Shown piece after piece: positions 24,975-33,041 of a stretch of DNA of 64,000 bases (position 1 is the first letter of the stretch; each line of letters opens with the position of its first letter). A program made the position numbers and the translations under genes. The DNA is from Blastopirellula sp. J2-11. Its GTDB lineage: Bacteria > Planctomycetota > Planctomycetia > Pirellulales > Pirellulaceae. The DNA lies in the NCBI RefSeq assembly GCF_024584705.1, contig NZ_CP097384.1, positions 496,001 to 560,000 of the forward strand, read 5' to 3'. The notes under the pieces are model-generated. The model saw nothing but the letters and a program-made list of their open reading frames with translations, did no database searches and was not told where the DNA came from.

Positions 24975-25862
24975 TTAGTCGCTGCCGATTGCAGCCCCGA
25001 TCCCGGCGCCGAGATTCGCACCGCGTTGTCCGCCAACGGCTCCTCCGATTCCGGCGCCAATGTTAGCGCCTTGCTGGGCGCCGCGGTTGCCGCCGTAGTA
25101 GCCGGGACCGTAACCATTGTTGTAGCCTCGGCCATACCCGTTGTTGTAGCGGTTGTTATTGTAACGGTTGTTGTAGCCGTTATTTCCGCCGCGATAGTAC
25201 GTGCGGTTCGGGCCGTTGTAGTAACCATCGTTGTAGTACGCCTGACCGCCGACGTTACCACCGTAATAATTACCTTGCTGCTGATAACCACGGGGGCGCG
25301 AGTAGTTCGCACGATCGTAGGTCACCCAGTTGCCACCGCGGTGATACATCCAGTGTCCGGCGGGGGTCCAATACCACCATTCGCCGTTATGCTGCTTGTA
25401 GCGCCACTTGGCGTTGCGGTCATTGTCAGCATGATCACGATCGCGGTCGCGATTGTCATTGCGATTACGATCCATCTCGGCGCGGTTACGCGCATCAATG
25501 TCAGTCGTCGCATCGACATCCACACCGGGGTTCGGGTTGGCCGGATCAACGTTGGCCTTCGCCTTCATCTCGCTTTCTAGTTGCGAATCAAGTCGCGGAG
25601 CACGATCCGCTTTGGCGTCTACATCGACGGCGGCGTCTCCTTGGGCGGCCGGGACCGGCAGCGCGTCATCTGCTTGAACCTTCGGAGGCGCGACCGCCTT
25701 TGGCGTTTCTACCTTCGGAGTATTCACGTCGACATCAACGCCTGCGTTGGCTTTTGCCGGGCCTTCGATTGCCTCGGTCAGATCTACGTCTTGAGCAGCG
25801 ACAGGCAACGCCAAGGCGCAAATGCCCAAGAGGCCCATCCAGCTCCATGTGGTTTTTGTCAT
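24975..25862 (-). CDS. Secreted Asn/Tyr/Gly-rich protein with glycine-zipper C-terminus
   Basis: The 295-residue protein has a signal peptide (TWSWMGLLGICALALPVAAQ). An Ala/Val/Asp/Lys-rich segment with repeated VDVD motifs follows to about residue 130, then an Arg/Asn/Asp stretch (NRNDNRDRDRDHADND). A Trp/Tyr/Gly section (WRYKQHNGEWWYWTP) resembles the YXWxxGxW beta unit seen in envelope proteins. Next comes a low-complexity region of repeated Y-N-N/N-R-Y-N units (roughly 205-260). The end is a glycine zipper (GANIGAGIGGAVGGQRGAN). The zipper and export signal point to the outer membrane or surface. A candidate sigma-54 promoter lies upstream at 25939-25955 and a terminator follows. Function unknown. 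Confidence 0.82.
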   Translation of the reverse strand: MTKTTWSWMGLLGICALALPVAAQDVDLTEAIEGPAKANAGVDVDVNTPKVETPKAVAPPKVQADDALPVPAAQGDAAVDVDAKADRAPRLDSQLESEMKAKANVDPANPNPGVDVDATTDIDARNRAEMDRNRNDNRDRDRDHADNDRNAKWRYKQHNGEWWYWTPAGHWMYHRGGNWVTYDRANYSRPRGYQQQGNYYGGNVGGQAYYNDGYYNGPNRTYYRGGNNGYNNRYNNNRYNNGYGRGYNNGYGPGYYGGNRGAQQGANIGAGIGGAVGGQRGANLGAGIGAAIGSD

Positions 25863-25938
25863 CGTAAGTCTCCTCAGTCAAGTTCATCGGTCATCCGCGA
25901 ATCTCAAAACGCGGTGTTGTTTCCACGAGAAGACAGAG

Positions 25939-25955
25939 GAGCAAAGACCATGCCG
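25939..25955 (-). promoter_or_regulatory. Candidate sigma-54 promoter for the Asn/Tyr-rich gene
   Basis: Minus strand CGGCATG-GTCT-TTGCT has GG and GC in the required 10-nt spacing and matches 10 of 12 positions of TGGCACG-N4-TTGCW. The predicted start is about 70 nt before the ATG. Confidence 0.55.
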
Positions 25956-26339
25956 ATTGAGCTATAGCTGGTTTTCTCGGCGTTTTTTAGCAAAACCAAG
26001 CACAACGGCGCCGGCGCGGCGACCATCGTGAAGCGTCAGCCGCCAACAGACAAGCAAAAACAAATCAGCAGGCGAGAAGCCAACGATTGGGAGGGAAGAA
26101 GAACGAGTCGCGAAAGAGATCGCAGGCAAGAAATAAAAAAGCCCGGCGCGCGATTGCTAGGTGTCAACGCGCGTCGGGTTCACGCTACGGGTCAGTTACC
26201 TAACGCTCCGTGTAGCGTCCCTGTTCGACTGCGGTCATCTGGAGCCAGATAAACCGAAAGGGCCCATCAGCCGAACACTTTCAATCTAGGTCGCGATTGG
26301 GGGCGACGCAAATATTTTTTTGCCGGCAGCGGCAACTTT
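25956..26339. other. Remaining part of the 477-bp gap, with terminator
   Basis: Apart from the terminator at 26135-26178 I see no gene or repeat here. Any enhancer for the candidate sigma-54 promoter would be expected in the first 200 bp, but no clear palindromic activator site was recognised. Confidence 0.4.
26135..26178 (-). terminator. Intrinsic terminator downstream of the exoD-like gene
   Basis: Minus strand: CCCGACGCGCG and CGCGCGCCGGG pair with one mismatch and are followed by TTTTTT. It lies ~160 nt after the ExoD-like stop. Confidence 0.75.
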
Positions 26340-26939
26340 TTAGAATGGCCAGAAGACCACTGCCAATACGATCGCCGCGATACTTGCGGTGCAGCCAGCC
26401 AAAACCAGCGCTCCATCTTTGGCCGTCATCCCTAAAGCAATCAACGCGATGGCTGTTCCCGGTACGGCGACCGCGAACGGGAGAAATGCAAGCGGGACGA
26501 AGAGCGCCGCCAGAATCATCACCACCAGGGCGATCGCTTGGCGAAATGGGGCTTCGATCAGAAAGGAAAGGCGGTTGTGAATCCATGGCTCGAACCATAC
26601 CGCCCAGGGACGAGTCGACTTGACCGAGTTGACTAACTTCTCACGTGAGAAAGAAAAGGCGAGCAATCGCTTCGGCAGCCAGATGTGAGAGCGAGCGGCA
26701 AGCATCTGCGCCGCGATGACAAAGATCAATGCGCCGGTGAAGATCGAGACGCCTGGGATCGCGCCTAGCGGCGAGACGGCCAGCACCGCAGGAACCAATA
26801 GTACGGGGCCAAAGCTGCGGCTGTTCAACGCATCCATCACATCGCCGAACGAAGCGTTTTCGCCTGTGGTATTGTCGACTAACTGGTCGAGCACGTCGCT
26901 CAAATTCTCCGGCTTCTCCGTCGCGCAGGCCGTCTCCAT
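26340..26939 (-). CDS. ExoD-family membrane protein
   Basis: The 199-residue protein has the ExoD layout. The N-terminal cytosolic helix has SDVLDQLVDN and a GDVMDALNSRSFGPVLLVPA motif. A hydrophobic pair follows (LAVSPLGAIPGVSIFTGALI), then a basic loop (HIWLPKRLLAF), a charged section and two further helical hairpins (MILAALFVPLAFLPFAVAVP). ExoD proteins affect exopolysaccharide synthesis in rhizobia, but the mechanism is not known. The ATG at 26939 is taken (a TTG directly precedes it). It is 27 nt after a small lipoprotein gene on the same strand and probably co-transcribed with it. Confidence 0.87.
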   Translation of the reverse strand: METACATEKPENLSDVLDQLVDNTTGENASFGDVMDALNSRSFGPVLLVPAVLAVSPLGAIPGVSIFTGALIFVIAAQMLAARSHIWLPKRLLAFSFSREKLVNSVKSTRPWAVWFEPWIHNRLSFLIEAPFRQAIALVVMILAALFVPLAFLPFAVAVPGTAIALIALGMTAKDGALVLAGCTASIAAIVLAVVFWPF

Positions 26940-26966
26940 CAAGATCTCCAGGTTGAGTTACTTCGC

Positions 26967-27218
26967 CTAATTGGCTGGGTTATCGGTTCGTCCTTCGACA
27001 TCAATATTGACGCCTTGTCCGCCGCCGATATCGATATCGATCTTGGCTTTGCTTTCATCTTCTAGCGGAGCAGGATCGACGGTCGAGTCGATCGTGGGAG
27101 GAGTCGGATCGACAGGGACTTGATTGGGGGGAGGAGCACACCCGAGAAATAGCGCGGCTGCACAGACGACGCCAAGCCCAAGGTGATACATTTCAAAGGG
27201 GTCAATGCGGCGAAACAT
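26967..27218 (-). CDS. Small putative lipoprotein
   Basis: The 83-residue product has a signal sequence and lipobox (CAAALFLGC-APPPN), then a Pro/Asp-rich, acidic tail with KIDIDIGGGQGVNIDVEG. Lipidation at Cys and anchoring in a membrane are predicted. The start is either the ATG at 27218 or the ATG at 27191; the latter gives a more typical signal length. It precedes the exoD-like gene by 27 nt and follows the small anchored protein at 27303; all three are transcribed in the same direction. Function unknown. The tail shares the ID/VD-rich style of the proteins at 27303 and 24975. Confidence 0.7.
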   Translation of the reverse strand: MFRRIDPFEMYHLGLGVVCAAALFLGCAPPPNQVPVDPTPPTIDSTVDPAPLEDESKAKIDIDIGGGQGVNIDVEGRTDNPAN

Positions 27219-27247
27219 GAGAGCGACTCCAGTTTGAGGGTAGCGCG

Positions 27248-27290
27248 AAAAAAGAACGGCCCGCCTGGCTGGTGACTCGGCGAGCCGTTC
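27248..27290 (-). terminator. Intrinsic terminator between two small envelope genes
   Basis: Minus strand: GAACGGCTCGCC and GGCGGGCCGTTC form a 12-bp stem with one mismatch around a 13-nt loop, followed by TTTTTT. It closes the gene at 27303-27668. Confidence 0.85.
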
Positions 27291-27302
27291 GGCTAGGGGA
27301 AA

Positions 27303-27668
27303 CTAGCCAGGTATCGTGACGGCCTGATCGCTGTTGTCAGCTGGCGGAGTCTCTGGCGCCGGTTGGGTTTCGATGTTCACTTCGGTTTCTGGCTCCGAAT
27401 CGCCGTCAACTTGATCCTTAACTTCTTCAGCGCCTTCCTCGATCGACTTGCCGGCGTCATTTAGCATCTGCTTGCCGGACTCGACCGCCTGGCCGGCGTC
27501 TTCTTTGATTTGCTGCGTGTTGACTTCAATCGTGGTCTTGTCGCTGGAGTTCTCGACGGTGGCGTAGCCCATCGCGTAGATGATTCCGCAGGCAAGCACG
27601 ATGATCACGGCGAGTGTCGCTAATACGGCGACTAGCGAGTTGCCGCGGCGTATGAGGTAAGTCTTCAT
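27303..27668 (-). CDS. Small single-pass membrane protein with acidic periplasmic tail
   Basis: The 121-residue protein has a basic N-terminus (MKTYLIRRGN), one transmembrane helix (LATLAVIIVLACGIIYAMG), and an acidic tail with helical segments (QQIKEDAGQAVESGKQMLND, KSIEEGAEEVKDQVDGD) ending in Pro/Glu-rich sequence. The amphipathic helices resemble those of small stress-related proteins of the DUF883/CsbD style, but I cannot assign a family. A weak sigma-54-like promoter (27730-27745) lies 60 nt upstream and a terminator follows. Confidence 0.7.
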   Translation of the reverse strand: MKTYLIRRGNSLVAVLATLAVIIVLACGIIYAMGYATVENSSDKTTIEVNTQQIKEDAGQAVESGKQMLNDAGKSIEEGAEEVKDQVDGDSEPETEVNIETQPAPETPPADNSDQAVTIPG

Positions 27669-28032
27669 GGGATTTCTCTAGGGGGTTGGATCAGAGGGTT
27701 ACGGCGTCGATCACCACATCTCTCCTTTAGGCATTTCGCGGGCCAATTGGTCGCAGTTGATTCTAAACCCTTTGATATTAAAAGGTTGTGGCCTCAGTGC
27801 GGCGATCTGTGAGTTGCCCAAGATTGGCGGTCGGACGACCAGCCTGATTGCGCTACGCACGAAGAGACGAGAAGATTGGCTGTTGAATCTTGCGCGATTG
27901 AGCGTGGATGCCGCACATTTGATCGATTTCGGCCAGAACTCAAGAAAAATGAACTTCCTAAGCAAAGATGGTCGGCTATTTGCTCAGTTAGCGCATCTGA
28001 GATAGTTGCAGGAGATGCGGGTGGGGTGACGG
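27669..28032. other. 364-bp non-coding gap between small membrane-protein genes
   Basis: Several open frames cross this stretch on both strands, but none has a start site, composition or family motif I trust. Only the candidate promoter at 27730-27745 stands out. A seven-codon frame (MPKGEMW) behind it is probably chance. Confidence 0.4.
27730..27745 (-). promoter_or_regulatory. Weak candidate sigma-54 promoter
   Basis: Minus strand TGGCCCG-CGAA-ATGCC keeps the essential GG-N10-GC and matches 9 of 12 consensus positions. It is 62 nt before the ATG of the small anchored protein at 27303-27668. Confidence 0.35.
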
Positions 28033-28317
28033 TCACTCTATATAGCGATTTCGACCACTTATTAAGGCCAATGCGGTCGCGAACAGAGCTCCGCCGATAA
28101 CCGACCAGACGATTGGAAACGTAGTGTCGCCGATTTGGATTGCCAATAGTTCGCCGATTCCAATCCAACGCGATATCCACGCGCCTAGTAAAGCACCAAT
28201 AAATCCGAGCGCGACAGAAACCAGACAACCGCCGTGGGAATAGCCTGCGAGCGATTGTCCGATCGAACCGCAGATTCCGGCAACTAGCAGTAACAACAAA
28301 AATTCGATCAGGGTCAT
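28033..28317 (-). CDS. GlsB/YeaQ/YmgE-like small membrane protein
   Basis: The 94-residue protein is a paralogue of the one at 8419-8700: LLLLLVAGICGSIGQSLAG, GGCLVSVALGFIGALLGAWI and FPIVWSVIGGALFATALALI are the hydrophobic, glycine-rich segments. The ATG at 28317 was chosen over a TTG 10 codons upstream. A strong sigma-54-type promoter (28369-28385) lies about 55 nt before it. It is divergent from the hybrid histidine kinase gene, only 122 bp start to start, so the kinase and this stress protein share a regulatory region. Role in the membrane unknown. Confidence 0.87.
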   Translation of the reverse strand: MTLIEFLLLLLVAGICGSIGQSLAGYSHGGCLVSVALGFIGALLGAWISRWIGIGELLAIQIGDTTFPIVWSVIGGALFATALALISGRNRYIE

Positions 28318-28368
28318 GGCGATTGTCACCTCAAATGGAATGGGCAAGCCTTACGGAACGGTTCAAGT

Positions 28369-28385
28369 AAGCAAGCGGCGCGCCA
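28369..28385 (-). promoter_or_regulatory. Candidate sigma-54 promoter for the GlsB-like gene
   Basis: Minus strand TGGCGCG-CCGC-TTGCTT matches 11 of 12 consensus positions, with exact GG-N10-GC spacing. The predicted transcription start is about 40 nt before the ATG at 28317. It is the best sigma-54 site I found in the window. Confidence 0.65.
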
Positions 28386-28439
28386 AAGTGCGGTCGATTG
28401 ATTGGGCAATTCGTTCTACGATAGGAGCTTTCAATTCCA

Positions 28440-31313
28440 GTGGGAGTATTGTTAGTGGACGCCGCTGATCCGCCGAAGAAATTATTTCTCCGACTGATGG
28501 AGGCGTTCGCCGTGGGCGATTCGCTACCCGATTCTGTAAGACGCGTTTTACCGTGGTTAGTGCACGAGTTTGAGTGTCGCTTTGGATGCGTCAGCATTCC
28601 GGGCGAATCTACAAGCCCGCAGACCTTGGCTGCGCAACTCTGGCATCCCGAAGAACTGATCGATTGTGACGACGTCGCCCAGCGATTGCGGCGGCGACAT
28701 TCAGAAGTTGCTCCGGCCGAAGCAGGTGAAGCGGTGCTGCGCGCCTTTGTTGAGAAGCAGCCGGTGATTGAGTTGCTCGATTCGACCCTGCACGCTGACC
28801 AATCGCTTTCGATTTTAGCGATCCCTGTATTTCTGGATGACAAGCCGGTATTAGCGATCGAACTATTCGGCGACTCCGAGAAATTAGAGGATCCACGGAT
28901 CAAAATGAAATTGGCGGATGCGATGCGCGGTCTGTCGGTCTTGGCCGCTTGTTGGCGTCGCGATGAATCGTATCAACGCTTGGCGCAGATCGTTGATTCG
29001 TCGTACGACGCGATTATCAGCCGCGATATTGATGACCAGATCACCAGTTGGAACGCCGGAGCGGAAGCGGTCTACGGCTACCAGGCCGAAGAGGCGCTCG
29101 GCAAGCCGATTTCTCTTTTATTTCCGCCGACGCAGCACGAGGAAGAGCCGGAAATTGTGGAAGCTCGTGTGCACGGCAAACGATTGACGCAGTTTGAAAC
29201 GGAGCGTCGTCGTCGCGACGGACGAATCATCTCGGTTTCGATCACGGTCTCTCCGTTGCGCGACGCCAACGAGCGGATTATCGGCGTCTCGACAATCGAA
29301 CGCGATATTTCAGAGCGGAAATTCGCCGAACGTGAGCTGCAAAAAGCGAAAGCGGCCGCCGAACGAGCGAATCGGGCTCGCAGCGAGTTTCTCGCCAACG
29401 TCAGCCATGAGATTCGAACTCCGATGAACGCGATCATCGGCATGACCAAGTTGACTTTGGCCGAAGATCTGCCGGAAGCGGTGCGGGACTATGTCGAAAC
29501 GGCGAACTCGTCGGCGCATACGTTATTGAGCTTGTTGAACGACATCCTCGACTTCTCGAAAATTGAAGCCGGCAAATTCACGATTGACCGATCCGAATTC
29601 AACCTGCGACAGACCATTGACGCAACGATGCGGGCATTGTCGGAGCGCGCCTTCTCGAAGGGATTGGAAGTCGCTATCGACTATGATTCGCGCATTCCTG
29701 AAGAATTGATCGGCGACGCGATTCGACTGCGGCAAATCATCACCAACCTGGTTTCCAACGCGGTGAAGTTTACCGAACGCGGGGAAGTGCTGTTGTCGGT
29801 CAAGCTGTTGCGGCGTTTTCCTCGTGAAGTCCGCATTCGATTTACGATCAACGATACTGGGGTCGGCATCACGGAGGCGGATCAAAAACGAATTTTCGAG
29901 CCGTTCACGCAAGTCGACAGCTCTTCCACACGAAATTTTGGCGGCAGCGGATTGGGGCTGACGATCTGTCACGAACTGCTGGAGTTGATGGGAGGGCGTC
30001 TGGAACTGAGTAGTGAACCCGGCGTCGGCAGCCGGTTTTCGTTCGCACTCCTCTTTCCACGCACAAGGACCGCCGAAAGTCGCCTGCGAAGTGCGATCCT
30101 TCCGCCAGAGTTCGCCGGCATGCAGGTGCTGGTCGTCGACGACAACGAAACTAACCGAAAGATCTTGCGTGAACTGCTACGTTCATGGGAATTGGACGCA
30201 TTTACCACTTCTGACGCCGAAGAAGCGATTCGTCTGTTTAGCGAAAAGCAAAAGGTGGGCGACCCGTTTGATTTGGTGCTGATTGATGCGCTGATGCCGG
30301 GGATCGACGGCTACGATTTGTGCAAACGACTGGGAGAGGTCGCAGGAAAGACTCCACCGATCGTGTTGATGGCGGCTCCAAGCGATCGACATCACTTTCG
30401 CGAACGTGAAGAAGATTTGCCGATTCGTTCGACGTTGGCCAAACCGATCACCGCGTCGAGCTTGCATGACTCCTTAGTCGAAGCGATGGCGATCGCCGCG
30501 CCAGAAAGTCAACGCTCCCGTTCGGTTGAAGTGTTATCGAGCTTTAACGCATTGCGAGTGATGCTGGTCGAAGACACCGCCGCGAATCGCAAGCTGGTGA
30601 CGAGCCTGCTGAAAAAGCGGGGGCATATCGTCGTCGAGGCGCACAATGGACGTGAAGCGCTCGAGAAATATCGGGACGATGAATTTGACGTGATCCTGAT
30701 GGATGTGCAAATGCCGATCATGGATGGGTTGCAGACGACTGCCGCGATCCGTCAGATTGAACGTGAAGAAGGTTTTGAAGCGACGCCGATTATCGCGATG
30801 ACGGCCCATGCGATGCAGGGAGATCGCGAGAAGTGTCTTGGCGCCGGAATGGACGCGTATATCTCCAAGCCGATCGATATTGACGATCTGCTTGCCACCC
30901 TAGAAAGCCTGGCCAACGATTTTAGCAACAGTATGAACGGCGAAAACGAATCCAATCCGATCAAGATCCGCCCGCAAGGGGAACCGTTGCACCTGGAATC
31001 AACTCTGGAGCGATTGGGAGGCGATCTCGAATTGTTCCGCGATTTCGTCGGCTTTTACGACGAAGACTCGCAAGCGCTGTTACGTGATCTGGTTGAAGCG
31101 TCTCAAGCAGGCGATGCACGCCGTTTAGAGTTGGCTTCGCACAGTCTCAAAGGGTTGGCCGGCAATGTCGGCGGTGAGGCGGCTTCTCATTTGGCGGCCC
31201 AAATGGAAGAAGCGGTCCGTTCTGGAAAGATCGAACAAGCGCAGGGAATGATCGATGCGATGCTCGCCGAGTTTGATCGCCTGGCGAAAGCGCTCGAGCC
31301 TTTTCGGCGTTAA
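28440..31313 (+). CDS. Hybrid sensor histidine kinase with PAS, two receivers and Hpt
   Basis: The 957-residue protein starts at a GTG with AGGAG 12 nt upstream. The N-terminal ~175 residues look like a weak GAF-type sensor without transmembrane helices. PAS follows at about 180-300 (YDAIISRDIDDQITSWNAGA). The dimerisation domain has FLANVSHEIRTPMNAIIGM (His323). The ATPase has NLVSNAVKF, DTGVGI and GGSGLGL. Receiver 1 has Asp616 (VLIDALMP), receiver 2 Asp755 (VILMDVQMP) and the Hpt His901 (ASHSLKGLAGN). All phosphorelay residues are intact. It is cytosolic and could send phosphate to the sigma-54 regulator encoded 2 kb downstream; the pairing is inference from proximity. Confidence 0.95.
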   Translation: MGVLLVDAADPPKKLFLRLMEAFAVGDSLPDSVRRVLPWLVHEFECRFGCVSIPGESTSPQTLAAQLWHPEELIDCDDVAQRLRRRHSEVAPAEAGEAVLRAFVEKQPVIELLDSTLHADQSLSILAIPVFLDDKPVLAIELFGDSEKLEDPRIKMKLADAMRGLSVLAACWRRDESYQRLAQIVDSSYDAIISRDIDDQITSWNAGAEAVYGYQAEEALGKPISLLFPPTQHEEEPEIVEARVHGKRLTQFETERRRRDGRIISVSITVSPLRDANERIIGVSTIERDISERKFAERELQKAKAAAERANRARSEFLANVSHEIRTPMNAIIGMTKLTLAEDLPEAVRDYVETANSSAHTLLSLLNDILDFSKIEAGKFTIDRSEFNLRQTIDATMRALSERAFSKGLEVAIDYDSRIPEELIGDAIRLRQIITNLVSNAVKFTERGEVLLSVKLLRRFPREVRIRFTINDTGVGITEADQKRIFEPFTQVDSSSTRNFGGSGLGLTICHELLELMGGRLELSSEPGVGSRFSFALLFPRTRTAESRLRSAILPPEFAGMQVLVVDDNETNRKILRELLRSWELDAFTTSDAEEAIRLFSEKQKVGDPFDLVLIDALMPGIDGYDLCKRLGEVAGKTPPIVLMAAPSDRHHFREREEDLPIRSTLAKPITASSLHDSLVEAMAIAAPESQRSRSVEVLSSFNALRVMLVEDTAANRKLVTSLLKKRGHIVVEAHNGREALEKYRDDEFDVILMDVQMPIMDGLQTTAAIRQIEREEGFEATPIIAMTAHAMQGDREKCLGAGMDAYISKPIDIDDLLATLESLANDFSNSMNGENESNPIKIRPQGEPLHLESTLERLGGDLELFRDFVGFYDEDSQALLRDLVEASQAGDARRLELASHSLKGLAGNVGGEAASHLAAQMEEAVRSGKIEQAQGMIDAMLAEFDRLAKALEPFRR

Positions 31314-31463
31314 GCGACTTCTTTCTGGTCGCCGCACGTCCACAGCGACGGCGATCAAATCATTCACCGTTGGCGGTCGCACGCATTTCTAACAAGCGAT
31401 GAGAATTCTAACTCGTTGCACTCACTGTGGTTAAGTAGACGCTTTTGCCGCTGTTGCAACGTT

Positions 31464-31480
31464 TGGCATACCAACTGCAT
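31464..31480 (+). promoter_or_regulatory. Candidate sigma-54 promoter for the DUF1328 gene
   Basis: TGGCATA-CCAA-CTGCAT keeps GG-N10-GC and matches 9 of 12 consensus positions. The predicted start is ~75 nt before the ATG at 31567. A perfect GTTGCAAC palindrome lies directly upstream (31453-31460). Confidence 0.45.
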
Positions 31481-31566
31481 TAGAGGTCTTTTCGAACACA
31501 ACATCTCGCAACCATCCCAGGCTTGCGAGATCATCCAACAAACCTGCCTTTCTGAAGGAGACTGTT

Positions 31567-31737
31567 ATGTTGTCATGGGCTTTGATGTTTTTCATTATCG
31601 CGCTGATCGCTGCTGGACTTGGTTTTGGCGGCGTTGCTGGCGCAGCGGCTGGTATCGCGAAGATTTTGTTCTTCGTCTTTCTAGTCTTGTTCGTCGTGAG
31701 TCTGTTGGGCGGCATGGTCCGTCGGCCTGTCGCTTAG
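31567..31737 (+). CDS. DUF1328/YtjA-family small membrane protein
   Basis: The 56-residue protein begins [19 protein letters not shown] and continues [20 protein letters not shown], then VVSLLGGMV; this is the diagnostic DUF1328 (YtjA) sequence of two short helices. AAGGAGACTGTT precedes the ATG by 6-10 nt. In other bacteria these proteins are stress- or stationary-phase associated; biochemical function is unknown. It follows the hybrid kinase gene by 250 bp and precedes a DUF2383 gene; a sigma-54-like site lies upstream. Confidence 0.92.
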   Translation: MLSWALMFFIIALIAAGLGFGGVAGAAAGIAKILFFVFLVLFVVSLLGGMVRRPVA

Positions 31738-31763
31738 GCGTAGACGCATGTCGAGTATCGTTG

Positions 31764-31789
31764 AAAACGCCGGGCGTAGTGTCGCCCGG
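31764..31789 (+). other. GC-rich hairpin after the DUF1328 gene
   Basis: GCCGGGCG-TAGTG-TCGCCCGGC forms an 8-bp stem about 30 nt past the stop, with no T-tract. It may be a weak terminator or an RNA-stabilising hairpin. Confidence 0.45.
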
Positions 31790-31871
31790 CCCGGGTTAAT
31801 CAGCGACGGCAAGTGAGATGGCACGGAAGGATTCATCGAGTCACTTTATTCTTTTCTAAGTAGGAGCCGTC

Positions 31872-32342
31872 ATGTCTCATATGAATACGATTTTTCAATT
31901 AGACGAAGAAACGCTTGCGGCATTGCACGAACTCACACGAGCTTTGCACGACAGTCAAACGGCGCTCACCGATTCCGCCGCGAAGGTCGAATGCCCGCAA
32001 ACAGCGCGGCTTTTCTACGAATTGGCGACGCGTCGCGCTCAGTTGGAGCATGAGTTGCGTCAGTACATACAGCTAAACGACGAGAATCCTCCTTCCTCCG
32101 GCACGCTGATGGGAGAAGCCCAAAAGTTATGGATGGCGCTTCGTTCTTCGGTCTCGGGAGGAAAGCTGGAATTCATCCTAGCGGACATGGAGCGTTTGGA
32201 GGATTATCTGGTCGATGAATATAAGACGTTATTACCCAAGACTGCCGGCAGTCCCTTAAGCGCCGTCCTCCACGAACAGTTCGTTGCAGTCAAGCAGGGT
32301 CGCGATCAAGTTCGCGAATTCCGCCAACAGAAATTGCAATAG
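31872..32342 (+). CDS. DUF2383/PA2169-family four-helix-bundle protein
   Basis: The 156-residue cytosolic protein is helical throughout: LHELTRALHDSQTALTDSAA, TARLFYELATRRAQLEHELR, FILADMERLEDYLVDEYKTL and a closing VAVKQGRDQVREF helix. This matches the ferritin-like DUF2383 family, which is commonly found among general-stress genes. No complete di-metal ferritin motif (paired ExxH) is present. TAGGAG precedes the ATG by 6 nt. It lies between the DUF1328 gene and the glycine-zipper stress protein gene, and a good terminator follows its end. Confidence 0.85.
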   Translation: MSHMNTIFQLDEETLAALHELTRALHDSQTALTDSAAKVECPQTARLFYELATRRAQLEHELRQYIQLNDENPPSSGTLMGEAQKLWMALRSSVSGGKLEFILADMERLEDYLVDEYKTLLPKTAGSPLSAVLHEQFVAVKQGRDQVREFRQQKLQ

Positions 32343-32392
32343 AACAACCGATCCTTCCGAAAGGCGATCGGAAGAAGTTGGGTGATGGGAGG

Positions 32393-32427
32393 GAACGCGG
32401 CTGCAAGTGCAGCCGCGTTCTTTATTT
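32393..32427 (+). terminator. Intrinsic terminator after the DUF2383 gene
   Basis: GAACGCGGCTGCA and TGCAGCCGCGTTC form a perfect 13-bp stem followed by TTTATTT. Confidence 0.9.
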
Positions 32428-32444
32428 CGCCAAGGAGAATAATC

Positions 32445-33002
32445 ATGAGCCAAGATTGTCTAATCGGCGCGTTTGATTCGTCGAACGATTGGGAAACCGC
32501 CCAACGTGAAATGGAGTTGCGAGGACTGACGACCGCTAACTTCAAACTAGTGCGCGATGTGCACGACCTGCGTGCGCTTGCGCCCCATATCGCCATGCAA
32601 ACCGATCAAGCGAAGCCGCGACTTTTATGGGGTGCTGCGCTGGGCGGATTGCTCGGCGCGGTCGGATCGTTTTTCGCCATGTTTGCGCTTGGAGGAGAGT
32701 TGGCGGCGAGCAGCGCACCGCTAGGAATCGCCGTGACTGGAGCAATCGTCGGCGCGCTGATTGGCGCTATGTCTGGCTGGGGACGTCCCCGTGACCAGGA
32801 AGCGGAGATCATGGCCTTGTTCGCTGATCGACAAGGTGTCGTCGTACGCGGCGATCCCGAGCAACTCGCCCAGGCCGAACACGCGCTGCGTGCGGCCGAC
32901 GCCGTCGTGATTCGCTACTACGCCGCCCCGGCCGATTCGCCAGAACGCATTGCCGAAGGAATAGACATGGAGGAAGAAAGCCGCCCTCATCGGGCGGCCT
33001 AA
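32445..33002 (+). CDS. Stress-type protein with central glycine-rich transmembrane hairpin
   Basis: The 185-residue protein has an N-terminal alpha/beta domain (DCLIGAFDSSNDWETAQREM) typical of the general-stress 17M-like fold. A central hydrophobic hairpin (LLWGAALGGLLGAVGSFFAM, GIAVTGAIVGALIGAMSGWG) and a second alpha/beta half (RQGVVVRGDPEQLAQAEHAL) follow. AAGGAGA before the ATG at 32445 supports this start. It sits in the stress cluster downstream of DUF1328 and DUF2383 genes. The 3' end carries a GCCGCCC/GGGCGGC hairpin inside the last codons, which may be part of a terminator. Function not established. Confidence 0.8.
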   Translation: MSQDCLIGAFDSSNDWETAQREMELRGLTTANFKLVRDVHDLRALAPHIAMQTDQAKPRLLWGAALGGLLGAVGSFFAMFALGGELAASSAPLGIAVTGAIVGALIGAMSGWGRPRDQEAEIMALFADRQGVVVRGDPEQLAQAEHALRAADAVVIRYYAAPADSPERIAEGIDMEEESRPHRAA

Positions 33003-33041
33003 AAGATGACATGGAGAGGGCTACGAAGAGAAGGGGGGGAG

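Noticed and set aside
25100-25270. Repeated GTTGTAG/GTTATTG-like DNA considered as a non-coding repeat array
   Set aside because: It is codon repetition for Asn/Tyr/Arg in the Asn/Tyr-rich protein gene.
27711-28005. Overlapping open frames on both strands (84 and 82 codons)
   Set aside because: Neither has protein-like composition or a supported start; the region is better read as regulatory.
31808-31830. TGGCACGGAAGGATTCAT considered as a sigma-54 promoter for the DUF2383 gene
   Set aside because: The -24 half is perfect but no GC occurs at the required -12 position.
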